A stretch of 64,000 nt of DNA from Pseudomonas sp. PDNC002 (GTDB lineage Bacteria > Pseudomonadota > Gammaproteobacteria > Pseudomonadales > Pseudomonadaceae), in the NCBI RefSeq assembly GCF_016919445.1, contig NZ_CP070356.1, positions 5,335,502 to 5,399,501 on the forward strand, given 5' to 3'. The notes under the pieces are model-generated. The model was not told the DNA's origin. It did not search any database and saw only the letters and a program-made list of their open reading frames with translations. Shown here in pieces: positions 25,033-34,347 of this stretch. The first letter of the stretch is position 1. Each line of letters opens with the position of its first letter. A program made the translations under genes and the position numbers.

Positions 25033-26469
25033 ATGTTCAAATCACTGCGTGTCCTCGCTCTCGCTACATTGCTGCCTTTCGCCCTGCCGGCCGTCGCCCA
25101 GATCAATACCACCCTTCCCGAACGCGTACAGAAAGCGCTGAAGGCCAGCAAACTGACCAACGACGCCCTGTCGCTGGTAATGATTCCCCTCGATGGACCT
25201 GGCAACGCCACCTATTTCAATGCCGACGTCTCGGTGAACCCGGCGTCGACCATGAAGCTGTTCACCACTTACGCCGCCCTGGAAATGCTCGGCCCGACCT
25301 ACCAGTGGCAGACCGAGTTCTATACCGACGGCCAGCTCAAGGACGGAACGCTCAACGGCAACCTCTACCTCAAAGGCGGTGGCGACCCGAAGCTGAACCT
25401 GGAAAAGCTCTGGCTGCTGATGCGCGACCTTCGTGCCAACGGCGTCCGCACCATCACCGGCGATCTCGTCCTGGATCGCAGTTACTTCAATATCCCGCAG
25501 TTGCCGGTGTTCAACGATGACGGCGGCGATGACAACAAACCGTTCCTGGTCGGCCCCGACTCGCTGATGGTCAACCTCAAGAGCGTGCGCCTGGTGATCC
25601 GCACCGAAGGCAGCAAGGCCACCGTGCTGATGGACCCACCGCTGGCGAACGTGCGCATCGACAACCAGATCCAGGTCAGCAAGGCCGCCCCCTGCCCGGC
25701 CTGGCCGAAGCTGCGCTTCAGTCCGGTCACCCAGTTCGATGGCACCTCGCTGGTCGCCACCGGGCAGATTCCCCAGGGCTGCAGCGCCCAGACCTACATG
25801 TCGCTGCTCGAGCACCCGGCCTACACCGCCGGCGCCGTACGCGGTATCTGGCAGGAACTGGGTGGCAGCATCCTGGGCAAGGATCGCGAAGGGGCCGTAC
25901 CGAAGAGCGCCACGTTGGTGGCCCGTGCGATGTCGCCGGATGTCGTGGAAATCATCCGCGACATCAACAAGTTCAGTAACAACACCATGGCCCGTCAGCT
26001 GTTCCTCTCCGTCGGCCGTCAGTACCGCAACGGCGCCGACGCCGACGATGCCCAGGCCGCCCAGCGGGTGATCCGCCAATGGCTGGCACGCAAGGGCATC
26101 ACCGCGACGCACCTGGTGATGGAGAACGGTTCCGGGCTGTCGCGCGACGAGCGCGTCAGCGCCCGCGAGATGGCGGCCATGCTGCAGGCGGCCTGGCACA
26201 GCCCATATGCGGCCGAGTACATCTCTTCGCTGCCGATCGTGGCGAAGGACGGCACCATGCGTAAGCGCCTGCGCGGCACGCCGATGGCCGGCGAAGCCCA
26301 CGTCAAGACCGGCACCCTGAACACCGTACGCGCCCTCGCCGGCTTCAGCCGCGATGCCAACGGGCGCAACTGGGTGGTGGTGGCGATCCTCAACAGCAAC
26401 CGCCCCTGGGGCGCCTCGTCGATTCTCGATCAGGTATTGCTGGACCTCTACAGCAGCACCAAGGGCTGA
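25033..26469 (+). CDS. dacB: D-alanyl-D-alanine carboxypeptidase/endopeptidase (PBP4, DacB)
   Basis: A 478-residue class C low-molecular-mass penicillin-binding protein. A signal peptide covers about residues 1–23 (ending AVAQ). The three active-site motifs are present: ASTMK (Ser72, Lys75), FSNN (SxN, near residue 316) and HVKTGT (KTG, near residue 425), with the large insertion between motifs 1 and 2 that defines the family. It trims or cleaves peptidoglycan crosslinks in the periplasm; in P. aeruginosa loss of PBP4 triggers AmpC induction. The start at 25033 is chosen because it begins the signal peptide. Confidence 0.95.
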   Translation: MFKSLRVLALATLLPFALPAVAQINTTLPERVQKALKASKLTNDALSLVMIPLDGPGNATYFNADVSVNPASTMKLFTTYAALEMLGPTYQWQTEFYTDGQLKDGTLNGNLYLKGGGDPKLNLEKLWLLMRDLRANGVRTITGDLVLDRSYFNIPQLPVFNDDGGDDNKPFLVGPDSLMVNLKSVRLVIRTEGSKATVLMDPPLANVRIDNQIQVSKAAPCPAWPKLRFSPVTQFDGTSLVATGQIPQGCSAQTYMSLLEHPAYTAGAVRGIWQELGGSILGKDREGAVPKSATLVARAMSPDVVEIIRDINKFSNNTMARQLFLSVGRQYRNGADADDAQAAQRVIRQWLARKGITATHLVMENGSGLSRDERVSAREMAAMLQAAWHSPYAAEYISSLPIVAKDGTMRKRLRGTPMAGEAHVKTGTLNTVRALAGFSRDANGRNWVVVAILNSNRPWGASSILDQVLLDLYSSTKG

Positions 26470-26478
26470 TCCCCTCGG

Positions 26479-26501
26479 AACCCCGGCCAACGGCCGGGGT
26501 T
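26479..26501. terminator. GC-rich hairpin between convergent dacB and the cyclase gene
   Basis: AACCCCGGCC-AAC-GGCCGGGGTT: a 10-bp stem with a 3-nt loop but no T-run. It probably acts as a terminator or as an RNA 3'-end stabiliser for both genes. Confidence 0.6.
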
Positions 26502-26507
26502 CGCGCA

Positions 26508-28919
26508 TCAGGCTTCCACGCGCTCCAGGCGATCTCGGCCCAGGCGCTTGGCGCGGTAGACGGCGCGATCCACCTTGCGCATCAGGTCATCCGCGCTTTC
26601 GCCGGGGCACCAGGACGCCACGCCGAAACTCGCCGTGACCACCCCGACGCCGTCCATCGGTTGGCCGCGCAACGCCTGCCAGAGCGCCTCCGCCAGTTGC
26701 CAGGCCTGCTCTACCGTACTCCCCGGACAGAGCACCACCAGTTCCTCGCCACCCAGGCGGCAGAACACATCCACCTTGCGCAGGCGCTGAGCGATACGCT
26801 GACAGAGCGTCACCAGCACGGTATCGCCCGCCTCGTGCCCGTAGCGGTCGTTGATGTCCTTGAAGTGGTCGATATCGAACATCACCAGCGACAGCGGCTC
26901 GCCACTGCGCGCGCAGCGGGCCATGGCCTGGTCCAGTTGTTCCTTGAAGTAGCGGCGATTGTGGATACCTGTGAGCGCATCGGTGACTGACAGCCGGCGC
27001 AGCTCCAGCTCAGCCTCCTTGCGCCGGGTGATGTCGGTGGCGACTCCCAGGTAACCGGTGGTGTTGCCGGTCGAGTCGCGCACGCCGGTGATGATCAGGT
27101 TGATCTTCAGTTGCCGCCCATCTCGACGCACACAAGTCCACTCGTGCTCCTCATGGCCTTCCCCGACCAGCGCACCGACCACTTCGAATCCACGGATATC
27201 ACGCCCAAGCACGCTGGACAGATCATGGGCGCGACGACGGATCTCGTCCTTGACGAAGACGTTCTCCGGCACCGGGCGGCCGATGACCTCCTGGGCGCTG
27301 TAGCCGAACATGCGCTCGGCGCCCACATTGAAACTACGGACGAATCCGCGCAGGTCCGTGGACACGATGGCCACCTGCGTCGCGGCATCGAGCAAGCCGT
27401 GCAGCCGGCTGTTCACCTCGCCCAACTCCAACTCGGCCGCCTTGCGTGAGCTGATGTCCGTCTGCGTGCCGATCATCCGCCGCGCCGAGCCATCATGATC
27501 GCGCTCCACGACCTGGCCCCGGTCCAGTACCCATAGCCAGCGTCCACTCTTGCAACGCAGGCGGTGCTCGCTCTGGTACAGGGTCGACTCCCCGCGCAGG
27601 TGTCGACGCATCGCCTCGCAGCGTGCTGCCTGGTCGTCCGGGTGGACGCGGCTGGTGCTTTCCTCGGTGGTCGCGCCGACTTCGCTGTCACGGTAGCCGA
27701 GCATGGCCTTCCAGGCGTGGGAGTAGAAGACGTTTCCGGTATCCAGGCTCCAGTCCCAGACACCGTGGCCGGCGCTGTCCATGGCGAAGTGCAGGCGTGC
27801 CTGGTTCTCCTGCAGCTCCAACTGGTTGGCGCGCAGTTCGGCGGTCCGCTCGGCCACCAGTTGCAGGGCCCGCTGGCGTTGCCCCAGCAGCGTCAGGACG
27901 TAGCCGGCCAGCAGGACGGAAGTCAGCCCACCCGCGAAGATCATCCAGAGCTGCGGGTGCCCCTGGTTGCGACGCAGGAAGTCGCTCGATGGCTCGACAC
28001 GCACCAGATAGTCACGCCCGGCGAAACTCAGGTGGCGCTCGGAAACCAGTTCCGCCGTGGCATCCGGCGTCACCGGGCTGCGATACAGCGGCACGTCCGG
28101 ACGCGGATCGTTGGCGTCGCGCATGGTCAGCGCCAACTGCTCGGTATGGCCATCGGCCCCTTGCTCGATCAACAGGCGGTAGCTGATCGCGGCCAGCAGA
28201 ATGCCCTGCACGCCCACACGGGTTTCCGCGGTAGGACTGACCGTAGCGCTGGTGCGATAGAGCGGCGCCGCCAGCAGCACGCCGGTGGAGTCCGCTGGCG
28301 GTGCGCCGGGCAGGATCACCGGCATCGAGGCTTCGACCGTGCGCCCCCTCACCACACGCTGCGCCAGGTCGCGCCCCGGCAGCGTGGAATTGAGGTCCAT
28401 GCCCAGCGGCATTTCCTCCAGGTACTCGGACGCGCCATAGAGGATGGGGAAATACTGCTCGCGCTGCTGCGCGGGAATCGGCTGCCCCTGCAAGGTCAAC
28501 TCGAAGATCATGAAGTCGAGCATACCGGCCGCATGGGCACCGGCCTCGAAGGCGGCACGATTGCGCTGCTCCACGCGCGGCAACCAGGCATAGCCCAGCG
28601 TATCGCCCAGCAGCGGGCTGACGAAGTGCTCGAACTCCTCGCGGGAGACCTGTTCGGAGTTTTCGAAGAAGCGCTGGATCGACTCCAGTTCGCTCTGCTG
28701 CATCGATAGCCGCTCGCGAACCCGGTCGATCCGCTCGTTGGCGGCCAGCGCGAACTGCTGCTCCAGGGCGGTTCGGGCATTGCGCCAGACATTCCAGCTC
28801 AGCAGCGCCGTCAACAAAAGGCCAGCCACCAGCACCAGCCCGGCGGCCTGCAACGCCTTCTTCTGGCTTGCGACTCCCTGAGCGACGGGCAACTGCTCGT
28901 AGGCCGGCAACTGAGTCAT
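26508..28919 (-). CDS. CHASE–PAS–PAS–GGDEF diguanylate cyclase
   Basis: An 803-residue membrane sensor from the ATG at 28919. Helix about 25–50, periplasmic CHASE-type domain (about 65–300; LGYAWLPRVEQRNRAAFE), second helix about 320–345, a short coiled coil (QRALQLVAERTAELRANQLE), two PAS/PAC domains (about 365–495 and 500–625), and a GGDEF domain (about 640–795). The catalytic signature is RLGGEELVVL, i.e. GGEEL rather than GGDEF/GGEEF. An allosteric I-site RKVD lies five residues upstream. It would make c-di-GMP in response to an extracytoplasmic signal; whether the Phe-to-Leu change affects activity needs an assay. It converges on dacB and lies 100 bp downstream of rlmKL on the same strand. 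Confidence 0.91.
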   Translation of the reverse strand: MTQLPAYEQLPVAQGVASQKKALQAAGLVLVAGLLLTALLSWNVWRNARTALEQQFALAANERIDRVRERLSMQQSELESIQRFFENSEQVSREEFEHFVSPLLGDTLGYAWLPRVEQRNRAAFEAGAHAAGMLDFMIFELTLQGQPIPAQQREQYFPILYGASEYLEEMPLGMDLNSTLPGRDLAQRVVRGRTVEASMPVILPGAPPADSTGVLLAAPLYRTSATVSPTAETRVGVQGILLAAISYRLLIEQGADGHTEQLALTMRDANDPRPDVPLYRSPVTPDATAELVSERHLSFAGRDYLVRVEPSSDFLRRNQGHPQLWMIFAGGLTSVLLAGYVLTLLGQRQRALQLVAERTAELRANQLELQENQARLHFAMDSAGHGVWDWSLDTGNVFYSHAWKAMLGYRDSEVGATTEESTSRVHPDDQAARCEAMRRHLRGESTLYQSEHRLRCKSGRWLWVLDRGQVVERDHDGSARRMIGTQTDISSRKAAELELGEVNSRLHGLLDAATQVAIVSTDLRGFVRSFNVGAERMFGYSAQEVIGRPVPENVFVKDEIRRRAHDLSSVLGRDIRGFEVVGALVGEGHEEHEWTCVRRDGRQLKINLIITGVRDSTGNTTGYLGVATDITRRKEAELELRRLSVTDALTGIHNRRYFKEQLDQAMARCARSGEPLSLVMFDIDHFKDINDRYGHEAGDTVLVTLCQRIAQRLRKVDVFCRLGGEELVVLCPGSTVEQAWQLAEALWQALRGQPMDGVGVVTASFGVASWCPGESADDLMRKVDRAVYRAKRLGRDRLERVEA

Positions 28920-29019
28920 GTGAGTTCGCGTTCCCAGGGTCACTCAGTTTTTATAGCAGCCGATGGCCATTTGCCCAGCGCCGACACGACGCACGGCCCT
29001 CGCCGCGCGCCGCCTGCAC

Positions 29020-31203
29020 TCAGCGTACGGTGATGCGCCAGGCACGGTGGATTTTCGCGTTGCGCGCGAAGTCCTGGTCCAGCGTCTGGGCGCTGATTTC
29101 CTCGACCTGGTAACGCGCCGCCAGCCCCTCGTCCAACTCGAACTTGCGGAAGTTGTTGGAGAAGTACAGCACCCCACCCTTGGCCAGTCTTGCCATGGCC
29201 AGGTCGACCAGTTCGACATGGTCGCGCTGCACGTCGAACACGCCTTCCATGCGCTTGGAGTTGGAGAAGGTCGGCGGGTCGATGAACACCAGGTCGTACT
29301 CGCCGCGATCCTCGCGCAGCCACTCCATCACGTCGCTCTGCACCAGGCGTTGCTTGTCGGAGAAACCGTTGAGCGACAGGTTGCGCCGTGCCCAGTCCAG
29401 ATAGGTCTTCGACAGGTCGACGCTGGTGGTGCTGCGCGCATCGCCCTTGGCCGCGTGCACGGTGGCCGTGGCGGTGTAGCAGAACAGGTTGAGGAAGCGT
29501 TTGCCGGCAGCCTCGCGCTGGATGCGCATGCGCATCGGACGGTGGTCGAGGAACAGGCCGGTATCGAGGTAATCGGTCAGGTTGACCAGCAGTTTGACCC
29601 CGCCCTCTTCCACTTCCATGAAGCGGCCTTCGGCGTTCTGCCGCTCGTATTGCTTCTTGCCGGCCTGGCGCTCGCGACGCTTGATCACGATGCGCTCGGT
29701 GGGAATACCCAGCGCCTGCGGCAGCGCGGCCAGGGCATCGAGCAAACGGATCTGGGCCTTCTCCGGGTCGATGGACTTGGGCGCGGCGTACTCCTGCACG
29801 TGTGCCCAGTCGCGGTAGAGGTCCACGGCCAGGGCGTATTCGGGCATATCGGCGTCATACACGCGATAGCACTCGATCTTTTCCTTGCGCGCCCACTTGC
29901 CCAGTGTCTTGAGGTTCTTCTGCAGGCGGTTGGCGAACATCTGCCCGCCTTCGCTCAAACGCGCCTGCTCAATCACCGCAGCGCCCTGCGTCGGCGCCGA
30001 TTCGCTGCGCTCGCCGCGATCACCGGTGACGAACTGACGCGGCTCCACGTCGAGCATGATCAGCTTGCAGGGCAGCGCGCCGTTGAAGAAGGCATATTGC
30101 TTGTGGCTGCGGATACCCATGCGCTTGCCCAGTTCCGGCGCACCGGTGAACACGCCGGCGCTCCAACCCAGGCAGCTTTGGCGCAGGCGCTCGCCCAGGT
30201 GCTGGTAGAGATACAGCAGGCTGGCTTCGTCACCCAGACGCTCGCCGTAGGGCGGGTTGCAGATGATCAGACCCTTCTGGCCCTTGTCCGGGCGCGGCTC
30301 GAAGGTGGCCAGTTCACCCTGGTAGATCTTCACCCATTCGGCGAGACCTGCGCGCTCGATGTTGTTGCGGCCCGGCTGGATCAGACGCGGGTCCGCCTCG
30401 TAGCCGCGAATCCACAGCGGGGTCTTCGACAGGCCAACCTCGGCGCGTTGCTGCGCCTCCTCGATCAGCTTCTTCCAGATCGCCGGGACGTGGCCCAGCC
30501 AGTTGGTGAAGCCCCAGCGCTCGCGCTTGAGGTTCGGTGCGACGTCGGCGGCAATCAGGCCGGCCTCGATGAGGAAGGTGCCGACACCGCACATGGGGTC
30601 GGACAGCGCGCCGCCTTCCGCGGCGATCTTCGGCCAGCCGGCGCGGATCAGCACGGCGGCGGCGAGGTTTTCCTTCAGCGGCGCGGCGCCTTGCTGCAGA
30701 CGGTAGCCGCGCTGGTGCAGGCTGTGGCCGGAAAGGTCCAGCGACAGCACGGCCTGGCCGCGATCCAGGTGCAGGTGCACGCGGATGTCCGGATTGACCT
30801 TATCCACCGTCGGACGCTTGCCGAACTCGGCACGCAGGTTGTCGACGATGGCGTCCTTCACCTTCAGCGCGCCGAAGTGGGTGTTGTCGATGCCCGAACC
30901 CTTGCCGCTGAACTCCACGGCCAGGCTGCCGCCGGCGTCGAGGTGGTCGCTCCACTGGACGGCGTTGACGCCCAGGTAGAGTTCCTCGGCGTTGTTCACC
31001 GGGAAGCGCGAGAGCACCAGCAGCACTCGGTTCGCCAGGCGCGACCAGAGGCACAGGCGGTAGGCCGTCTCCAGGTCGCCCTTGCCACGAATGGCCGAAA
31101 CCTGGGCCCGCGCCTCGGTCAGCCCGAGCGCCTGGGCTTCCTCCAGCAAGAGGCCATCGAGCCCTTTCGGGCAGGTGAGGAAGAGATCGTGCAAATCCGC
31201 CAT
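29020..31203 (-). CDS. rlmL: Bifunctional 23S rRNA methyltransferase RlmKL
   Basis: A 727-residue protein from the ATG at 31203. A THUMP domain (about 50–155) is followed by the RlmL (m2G2445) catalytic domain with DPMCGVGTFLIEA and the NPPYGERLG motif (near residue 315), then the RlmK (m7G2069) domain with RFLNLFCYTATATVHAAKG and IDPPTFSNSKR (near residue 650). Fusion of both activities is normal in gammaproteobacteria. The longer frame upstream of 31203 has no support. Confidence 0.95.
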   Translation of the reverse strand: MADLHDLFLTCPKGLDGLLLEEAQALGLTEARAQVSAIRGKGDLETAYRLCLWSRLANRVLLVLSRFPVNNAEELYLGVNAVQWSDHLDAGGSLAVEFSGKGSGIDNTHFGALKVKDAIVDNLRAEFGKRPTVDKVNPDIRVHLHLDRGQAVLSLDLSGHSLHQRGYRLQQGAAPLKENLAAAVLIRAGWPKIAAEGGALSDPMCGVGTFLIEAGLIAADVAPNLKRERWGFTNWLGHVPAIWKKLIEEAQQRAEVGLSKTPLWIRGYEADPRLIQPGRNNIERAGLAEWVKIYQGELATFEPRPDKGQKGLIICNPPYGERLGDEASLLYLYQHLGERLRQSCLGWSAGVFTGAPELGKRMGIRSHKQYAFFNGALPCKLIMLDVEPRQFVTGDRGERSESAPTQGAAVIEQARLSEGGQMFANRLQKNLKTLGKWARKEKIECYRVYDADMPEYALAVDLYRDWAHVQEYAAPKSIDPEKAQIRLLDALAALPQALGIPTERIVIKRRERQAGKKQYERQNAEGRFMEVEEGGVKLLVNLTDYLDTGLFLDHRPMRMRIQREAAGKRFLNLFCYTATATVHAAKGDARSTTSVDLSKTYLDWARRNLSLNGFSDKQRLVQSDVMEWLREDRGEYDLVFIDPPTFSNSKRMEGVFDVQRDHVELVDLAMARLAKGGVLYFSNNFRKFELDEGLAARYQVEEISAQTLDQDFARNAKIHRAWRITVR

Positions 31204-31685
31204 CGCAAATAATTCCCGGGCCAGAGCCCTTTCAGCAAAGCCGCTTACGGCCTTGTCGGCCACCTTTTGTTCGTCCGCGCGAAGCAAAGGCGACCCCTGT
31301 ATTCATTTTCAGGGATGGACCGGCGATCCGGTCTGCGACCTCGAGTCGCAGAAGTCATCCCACTCGTCGGAACGAGAGAAAGTCGCATTTAGACACACTT
31401 TCCCCTTGATCCCTGGCAACCTCCCGCCCCTGGCGGGTTATGCCGTACTGGCACTTTGCAACCCGGCCGAACCTTATGGCTTGAACCCATAAGAGTTACG
31501 TCCTTATGACAAATTGGTCATTCACAGCCCCGGAACCTTTCGATAGAACTCGGGGTAATCCTTCACCGCAATGGTGTCGGGCGGGGCGCGTCACGCCGGC
31601 AATGCGCCCCATTGGCGGAAACTTCCGCCCGGCCTCCCTGGGGGGCCAACGGGACATAACAGTCAACAAGTGAGGGCAACACCCT
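31204..31685 (+). promoter_or_regulatory. rlmKL–rmf divergent region with structured rmf leader
   Basis: No gene is visible in these 482 bp. A possible rmf promoter is TTGAAC (31481–31486), 18 bp, TATGAC (31505–31510), overlapping two inverted repeats (CTTATGG/CCATAAG and ATGAC/GTCAT). Between it and the rmf ATG lie hairpins GGGGCGC/GCGCCCC (31583–31610) and GGCGGAA/TTCCGCC (31614–31629). The transcript would have a long folded leader. Promoter assignment is tentative. Confidence 0.45.
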
Positions 31686-31904
31686 ATGAGAAGACTTAAG
31701 CGTGATCCGTTGGAAAGAGCCTTTGTGCGCGGATATCAGCACGGCATTACTGGAAAATCTCGCGATCTCTGTCCATTTACCCATCCCACCACACGGCAAT
31801 CCTGGCTCAATGGCTGGCGTGAGGGCCGTGGCGACAACTGGGATGGTTTGACCGGCGCCGCCGGTATTCAACGACTGAACCAGATGCAGCACGCAAGCGG
31901 CTGA
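31686..31904 (+). CDS. rmf: Ribosome modulation factor
   Basis: A 72-residue basic protein with the whole Rmf pattern: MRRLKRDPLERAFVRGY, GKSRDLCPF and SWLNGWREGR. Rmf dimerises 70S ribosomes into inactive 100S particles in stationary phase. It sits between divergent rlmKL and convergent pyrD, the conserved Pseudomonas arrangement. A long upstream leader with hairpins suggests post-transcriptional control, in keeping with growth-phase regulation of rmf elsewhere. Confidence 0.97.
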   Translation: MRRLKRDPLERAFVRGYQHGITGKSRDLCPFTHPTTRQSWLNGWREGRGDNWDGLTGAAGIQRLNQMQHASG

Positions 31905-31965
31905 TCGCGGGTCACCACCGACTTCCCCAAGCCGCCCCATCCGGGCGGAAAAGGGCGCAAGCCCA

Positions 31966-31993
31966 AGGGCTCCGAAAGGAGCCCTACTTATTT
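31966..31993 (+). terminator. Hairpin terminator after rmf
   Basis: AGGGCTCC-GAAA-GGAGCCCT stem with a GNRA-type tetraloop, followed by ACTTATTTC, a weak T-rich tail. It lies between convergent rmf and pyrD. Confidence 0.65.
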
Positions 31994-32006
31994 CTGCTCC
32001 CTCTCT

Positions 32007-33032
32007 TCACGCCCGCCGGGCGGCCGCTATGGCGTCCACCGCTTCGCGGATCAGCGCCGGGCCCTTGTAGATGAACCCCGAATAGATCTGCACCAGGCTC
32101 GCACCGGCCGCGATCTTCTCCGCCGCATGCGCGCCTTCGGTGATGCCACCGGCCGCGATGATTGGCAGGCGCCCACCCAGCTCAGCGGCCAGCACCTTGA
32201 CGATATGCGTGCTCTTTTCGCGCACCGGAGCGCCGGACAGACCGCCCGCCTCGTTGCCGAACGGCAGGTTCTCGACGCCTTCGCGGCCCAGGGTGGTGTT
32301 GGTGGCGATCACCGCGTCCATACCGGACTCGACCAACGCGGCGGCGACCAGCGCGGTTTCCTCGTCGCTCATGTCCGGGGCGATCTTGATCGCCAACGGC
32401 ACACGACGGCCGTGCTGCACGGCCAGGTCTTCCTGGCGCTGGCGCAGCGCTTCGAGCAGTTGCTTGAGCGAGTCGCCGAACTGCAGGCTGCGCAGGCCGG
32501 GGGTATTCGGCGAGCTGACGTTCACGGTGACATAGCTGGCGTGGGCGTAGACCTTGTCCAGGCAGATCAGGTAGTCATCCACCGCGCGCTCGACCGGGGT
32601 GTCGAAGTTCTTGCCGATATTGATACCCAGCACGCCCTTGTACTTCGCCGCCTTGACCCGTGCGACCAGGTGATCGACGCCGTGGTTGTTGAAGCCCATG
32701 CGGTTGATGATCGCGGTCGCCTGCGGCAGACGGAAGATTCGCGGCTTGGGGTTGCCCGGCTGCGGACGCGGCGTGACGGTGCCGATCTCGACGAAGCCGA
32801 AGCCCAGTTGGGCAAAGCCGTCGATGGCATCGCCATTCTTGTCCAGGCCGGCCGCCAGGCCGACCGGGTTGGCGAACTCCAACCCCATCACCGTCACCGG
32901 CAGGCTCCTCGGCGCGGGCGTCAGCAGACCGTTGAGACCCAGGCGGCCACCGGCGCCAATCAGGTCGATGGACAATTCATGGGAGGTTTCCGGGGAGAGC
33001 TTGAACAGGAGCTCGCGGGCCAGGCTGTACAT
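32007..33032 (-). CDS. pyrD: Dihydroorotate dehydrogenase (quinone), class 2
   Basis: A 341-residue flavoprotein. The amphipathic N-terminal [20 protein letters not shown] is the membrane/quinone-contact extension of class 2 enzymes. FMN/substrate-binding segments are [24 protein letters not shown], and [11 protein letters not shown] with the catalytic Ser (about residue 177), then GGLSG and IIAAGGI. It oxidises dihydroorotate to orotate in pyrimidine synthesis at the inner membrane. Confidence 0.97.
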   Translation of the reverse strand: MYSLARELLFKLSPETSHELSIDLIGAGGRLGLNGLLTPAPRSLPVTVMGLEFANPVGLAAGLDKNGDAIDGFAQLGFGFVEIGTVTPRPQPGNPKPRIFRLPQATAIINRMGFNNHGVDHLVARVKAAKYKGVLGINIGKNFDTPVERAVDDYLICLDKVYAHASYVTVNVSSPNTPGLRSLQFGDSLKQLLEALRQRQEDLAVQHGRRVPLAIKIAPDMSDEETALVAAALVESGMDAVIATNTTLGREGVENLPFGNEAGGLSGAPVREKSTHIVKVLAAELGGRLPIIAAGGITEGAHAAEKIAAGASLVQIYSGFIYKGPALIREAVDAIAAARRA

Positions 33033-33085
33033 GGTCGGGCATCGGTCGGCAAAATGGGGCGCTATTATAGCCAGTCCGCCCTCGC

Positions 33086-33307
33086 TCAGGCGAGGCGACG
33101 CAGCGCCAGCAGCCGACCGGATTCATCGAATTCCAGTTCGAAGCTACCCTGCACCCCGGTGTGGGTGATGAAGGGGCGCAGATGATGCGCCGGCAGATTC
33201 ACCTGCCGACCGTCGCGGCTGACCACCTGAATCCGGTTGGCCTGCCCACGGTAAAGCGCTTGCAGCCGGTGCGTCGGCAGCGAGATATCCAGCACAACGC
33301 TCGGCAT
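33086..33307 (-). CDS. DUF2835 family protein
   Basis: A 73-residue protein from the ATG at 33305–33307 ([19 protein letters not shown]). It is a small all-beta-looking protein with the [19 protein letters not shown] segment typical of DUF2835, a family of unknown function conserved next to pyrD in Pseudomonas. Its stop lies 54 bp before the pyrD start on the same strand, so it may be cotranscribed with pyrD. The frame extends far upstream of 33307, but that part is a shadow of the opposite-strand gene. Confidence 0.85.
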   Translation of the reverse strand: MPSVVLDISLPTHRLQALYRGQANRIQVVSRDGRQVNLPAHHLRPFITHTGVQGSFELEFDESGRLLALRRLA

Positions 33308-33457
33308 GGAGGCCACCTCGGACGTGAAGGAAAGAATTTTGCCACAACGCATGTGCCCAAGGGCGCCAGGGTTTTCTATGCTTAGGGCAATTCGCCGCGC
33401 AACAGGCACGGCGCTTCCTGCACTGACCGTCCGGCCATCGGGAGTCTTGCGTCGTCC

Positions 33458-34339
33458 ATGAGCCAGCCACCTCGCCCCCGCAGCGTCACCAGTCGCCTGG
33501 CCGCCCTCGCCCAGCGCCTGGGCCTTGGTGGCGCCGACGAGCACAACGTGGCGGAGCGCAGCCGCGCGCTCACCCTGCCCTTCGAGCCGCTGCCCGACCT
33601 GGTCGCCGGCATCGGCTGGCAGTCCGGCCCACCGCTGCACCGCCTGATCGACCTGCCGCGCGGTGCGCTGTCGGGCCCGGTACAGGAAGACAAGGCGCGC
33701 ATCCATGCCGTCCTCAGGCGCCTGGTCAGCAGCTATCAGGAGCACCTGCCGGCCGTTGACCTGCGCAGCGTCGACGGCCTGTGCTGCCGGGCGCAGCTCG
33801 ACAGCAACCTCGCCTCGCTGGAAGAACTGTCCAACAGCGACAGCTGCCGCAGGGTGCGAATCATCAGTTACAACGATTTCACCAAGGTGCTGGGCGTCGC
33901 GCTGCCAGGTTTCGAGCGCAAGGCGCCGTTGCAGCTGCGCAGCGCCGGATGGCATGGAACGAGATTGTTCTGGGACGAAGACAACCATCCCTGCGAACTG
34001 GCCAACGCAGCCGTCTATGCCCGGCGCCGCGGGCTGGAGATCGTCCTGCCGGCGACCATCCAGCGCTTCGAACTGCAGGCACCGGTGATCGATGAACTGG
34101 CGCGCGACTTCCACATGCTGGCCATGCCCACCCGGGCATGGAGCGATGCGGCCTTCATGGAGTTGCTGCTGGAAACCGGCATGCCTTACGCACGCTTCGG
34201 CCTGTTCAACTCGGAAACCCCGGAAAGCCTGCTGCTACCCAGGGATCATCCGCAATCGGACGCCTTCGGCCAGGGCTTGCGGGCCGCCGGTGCGCCTGAC
34301 GTGATCGACTATCTGCGCCACGCCGGCCACCCGGGCTGA
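33458..34339 (+). CDS. Conserved-looking protein of unknown function
   Basis: A 293-residue protein whose codon use is like the surrounding genes. No signal peptide, membrane helix or catalytic motif that I recognise. The middle is rich in polar and aromatic residues (ISYNDFTKVLGVALPGFERK, SAGWHGTRLFWDEDNH), suggesting a folded soluble domain. It possibly belongs to a Pseudomonas-restricted family seen near phage-like regulators, but I could not name it with confidence. It converges on the XRE gene, 8 bp between stops. Confidence 0.75.
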   Translation: MSQPPRPRSVTSRLAALAQRLGLGGADEHNVAERSRALTLPFEPLPDLVAGIGWQSGPPLHRLIDLPRGALSGPVQEDKARIHAVLRRLVSSYQEHLPAVDLRSVDGLCCRAQLDSNLASLEELSNSDSCRRVRIISYNDFTKVLGVALPGFERKAPLQLRSAGWHGTRLFWDEDNHPCELANAAVYARRRGLEIVLPATIQRFELQAPVIDELARDFHMLAMPTRAWSDAAFMELLLETGMPYARFGLFNSETPESLLLPRDHPQSDAFGQGLRAAGAPDVIDYLRHAGHPG

Positions 34340-34347
34340 AGCATTCG

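Noticed and set aside
28963-31212. 749-codon plus-strand frame opposite rlmKL
   Set aside because: Antisense shadow of a well-supported rRNA methyltransferase.
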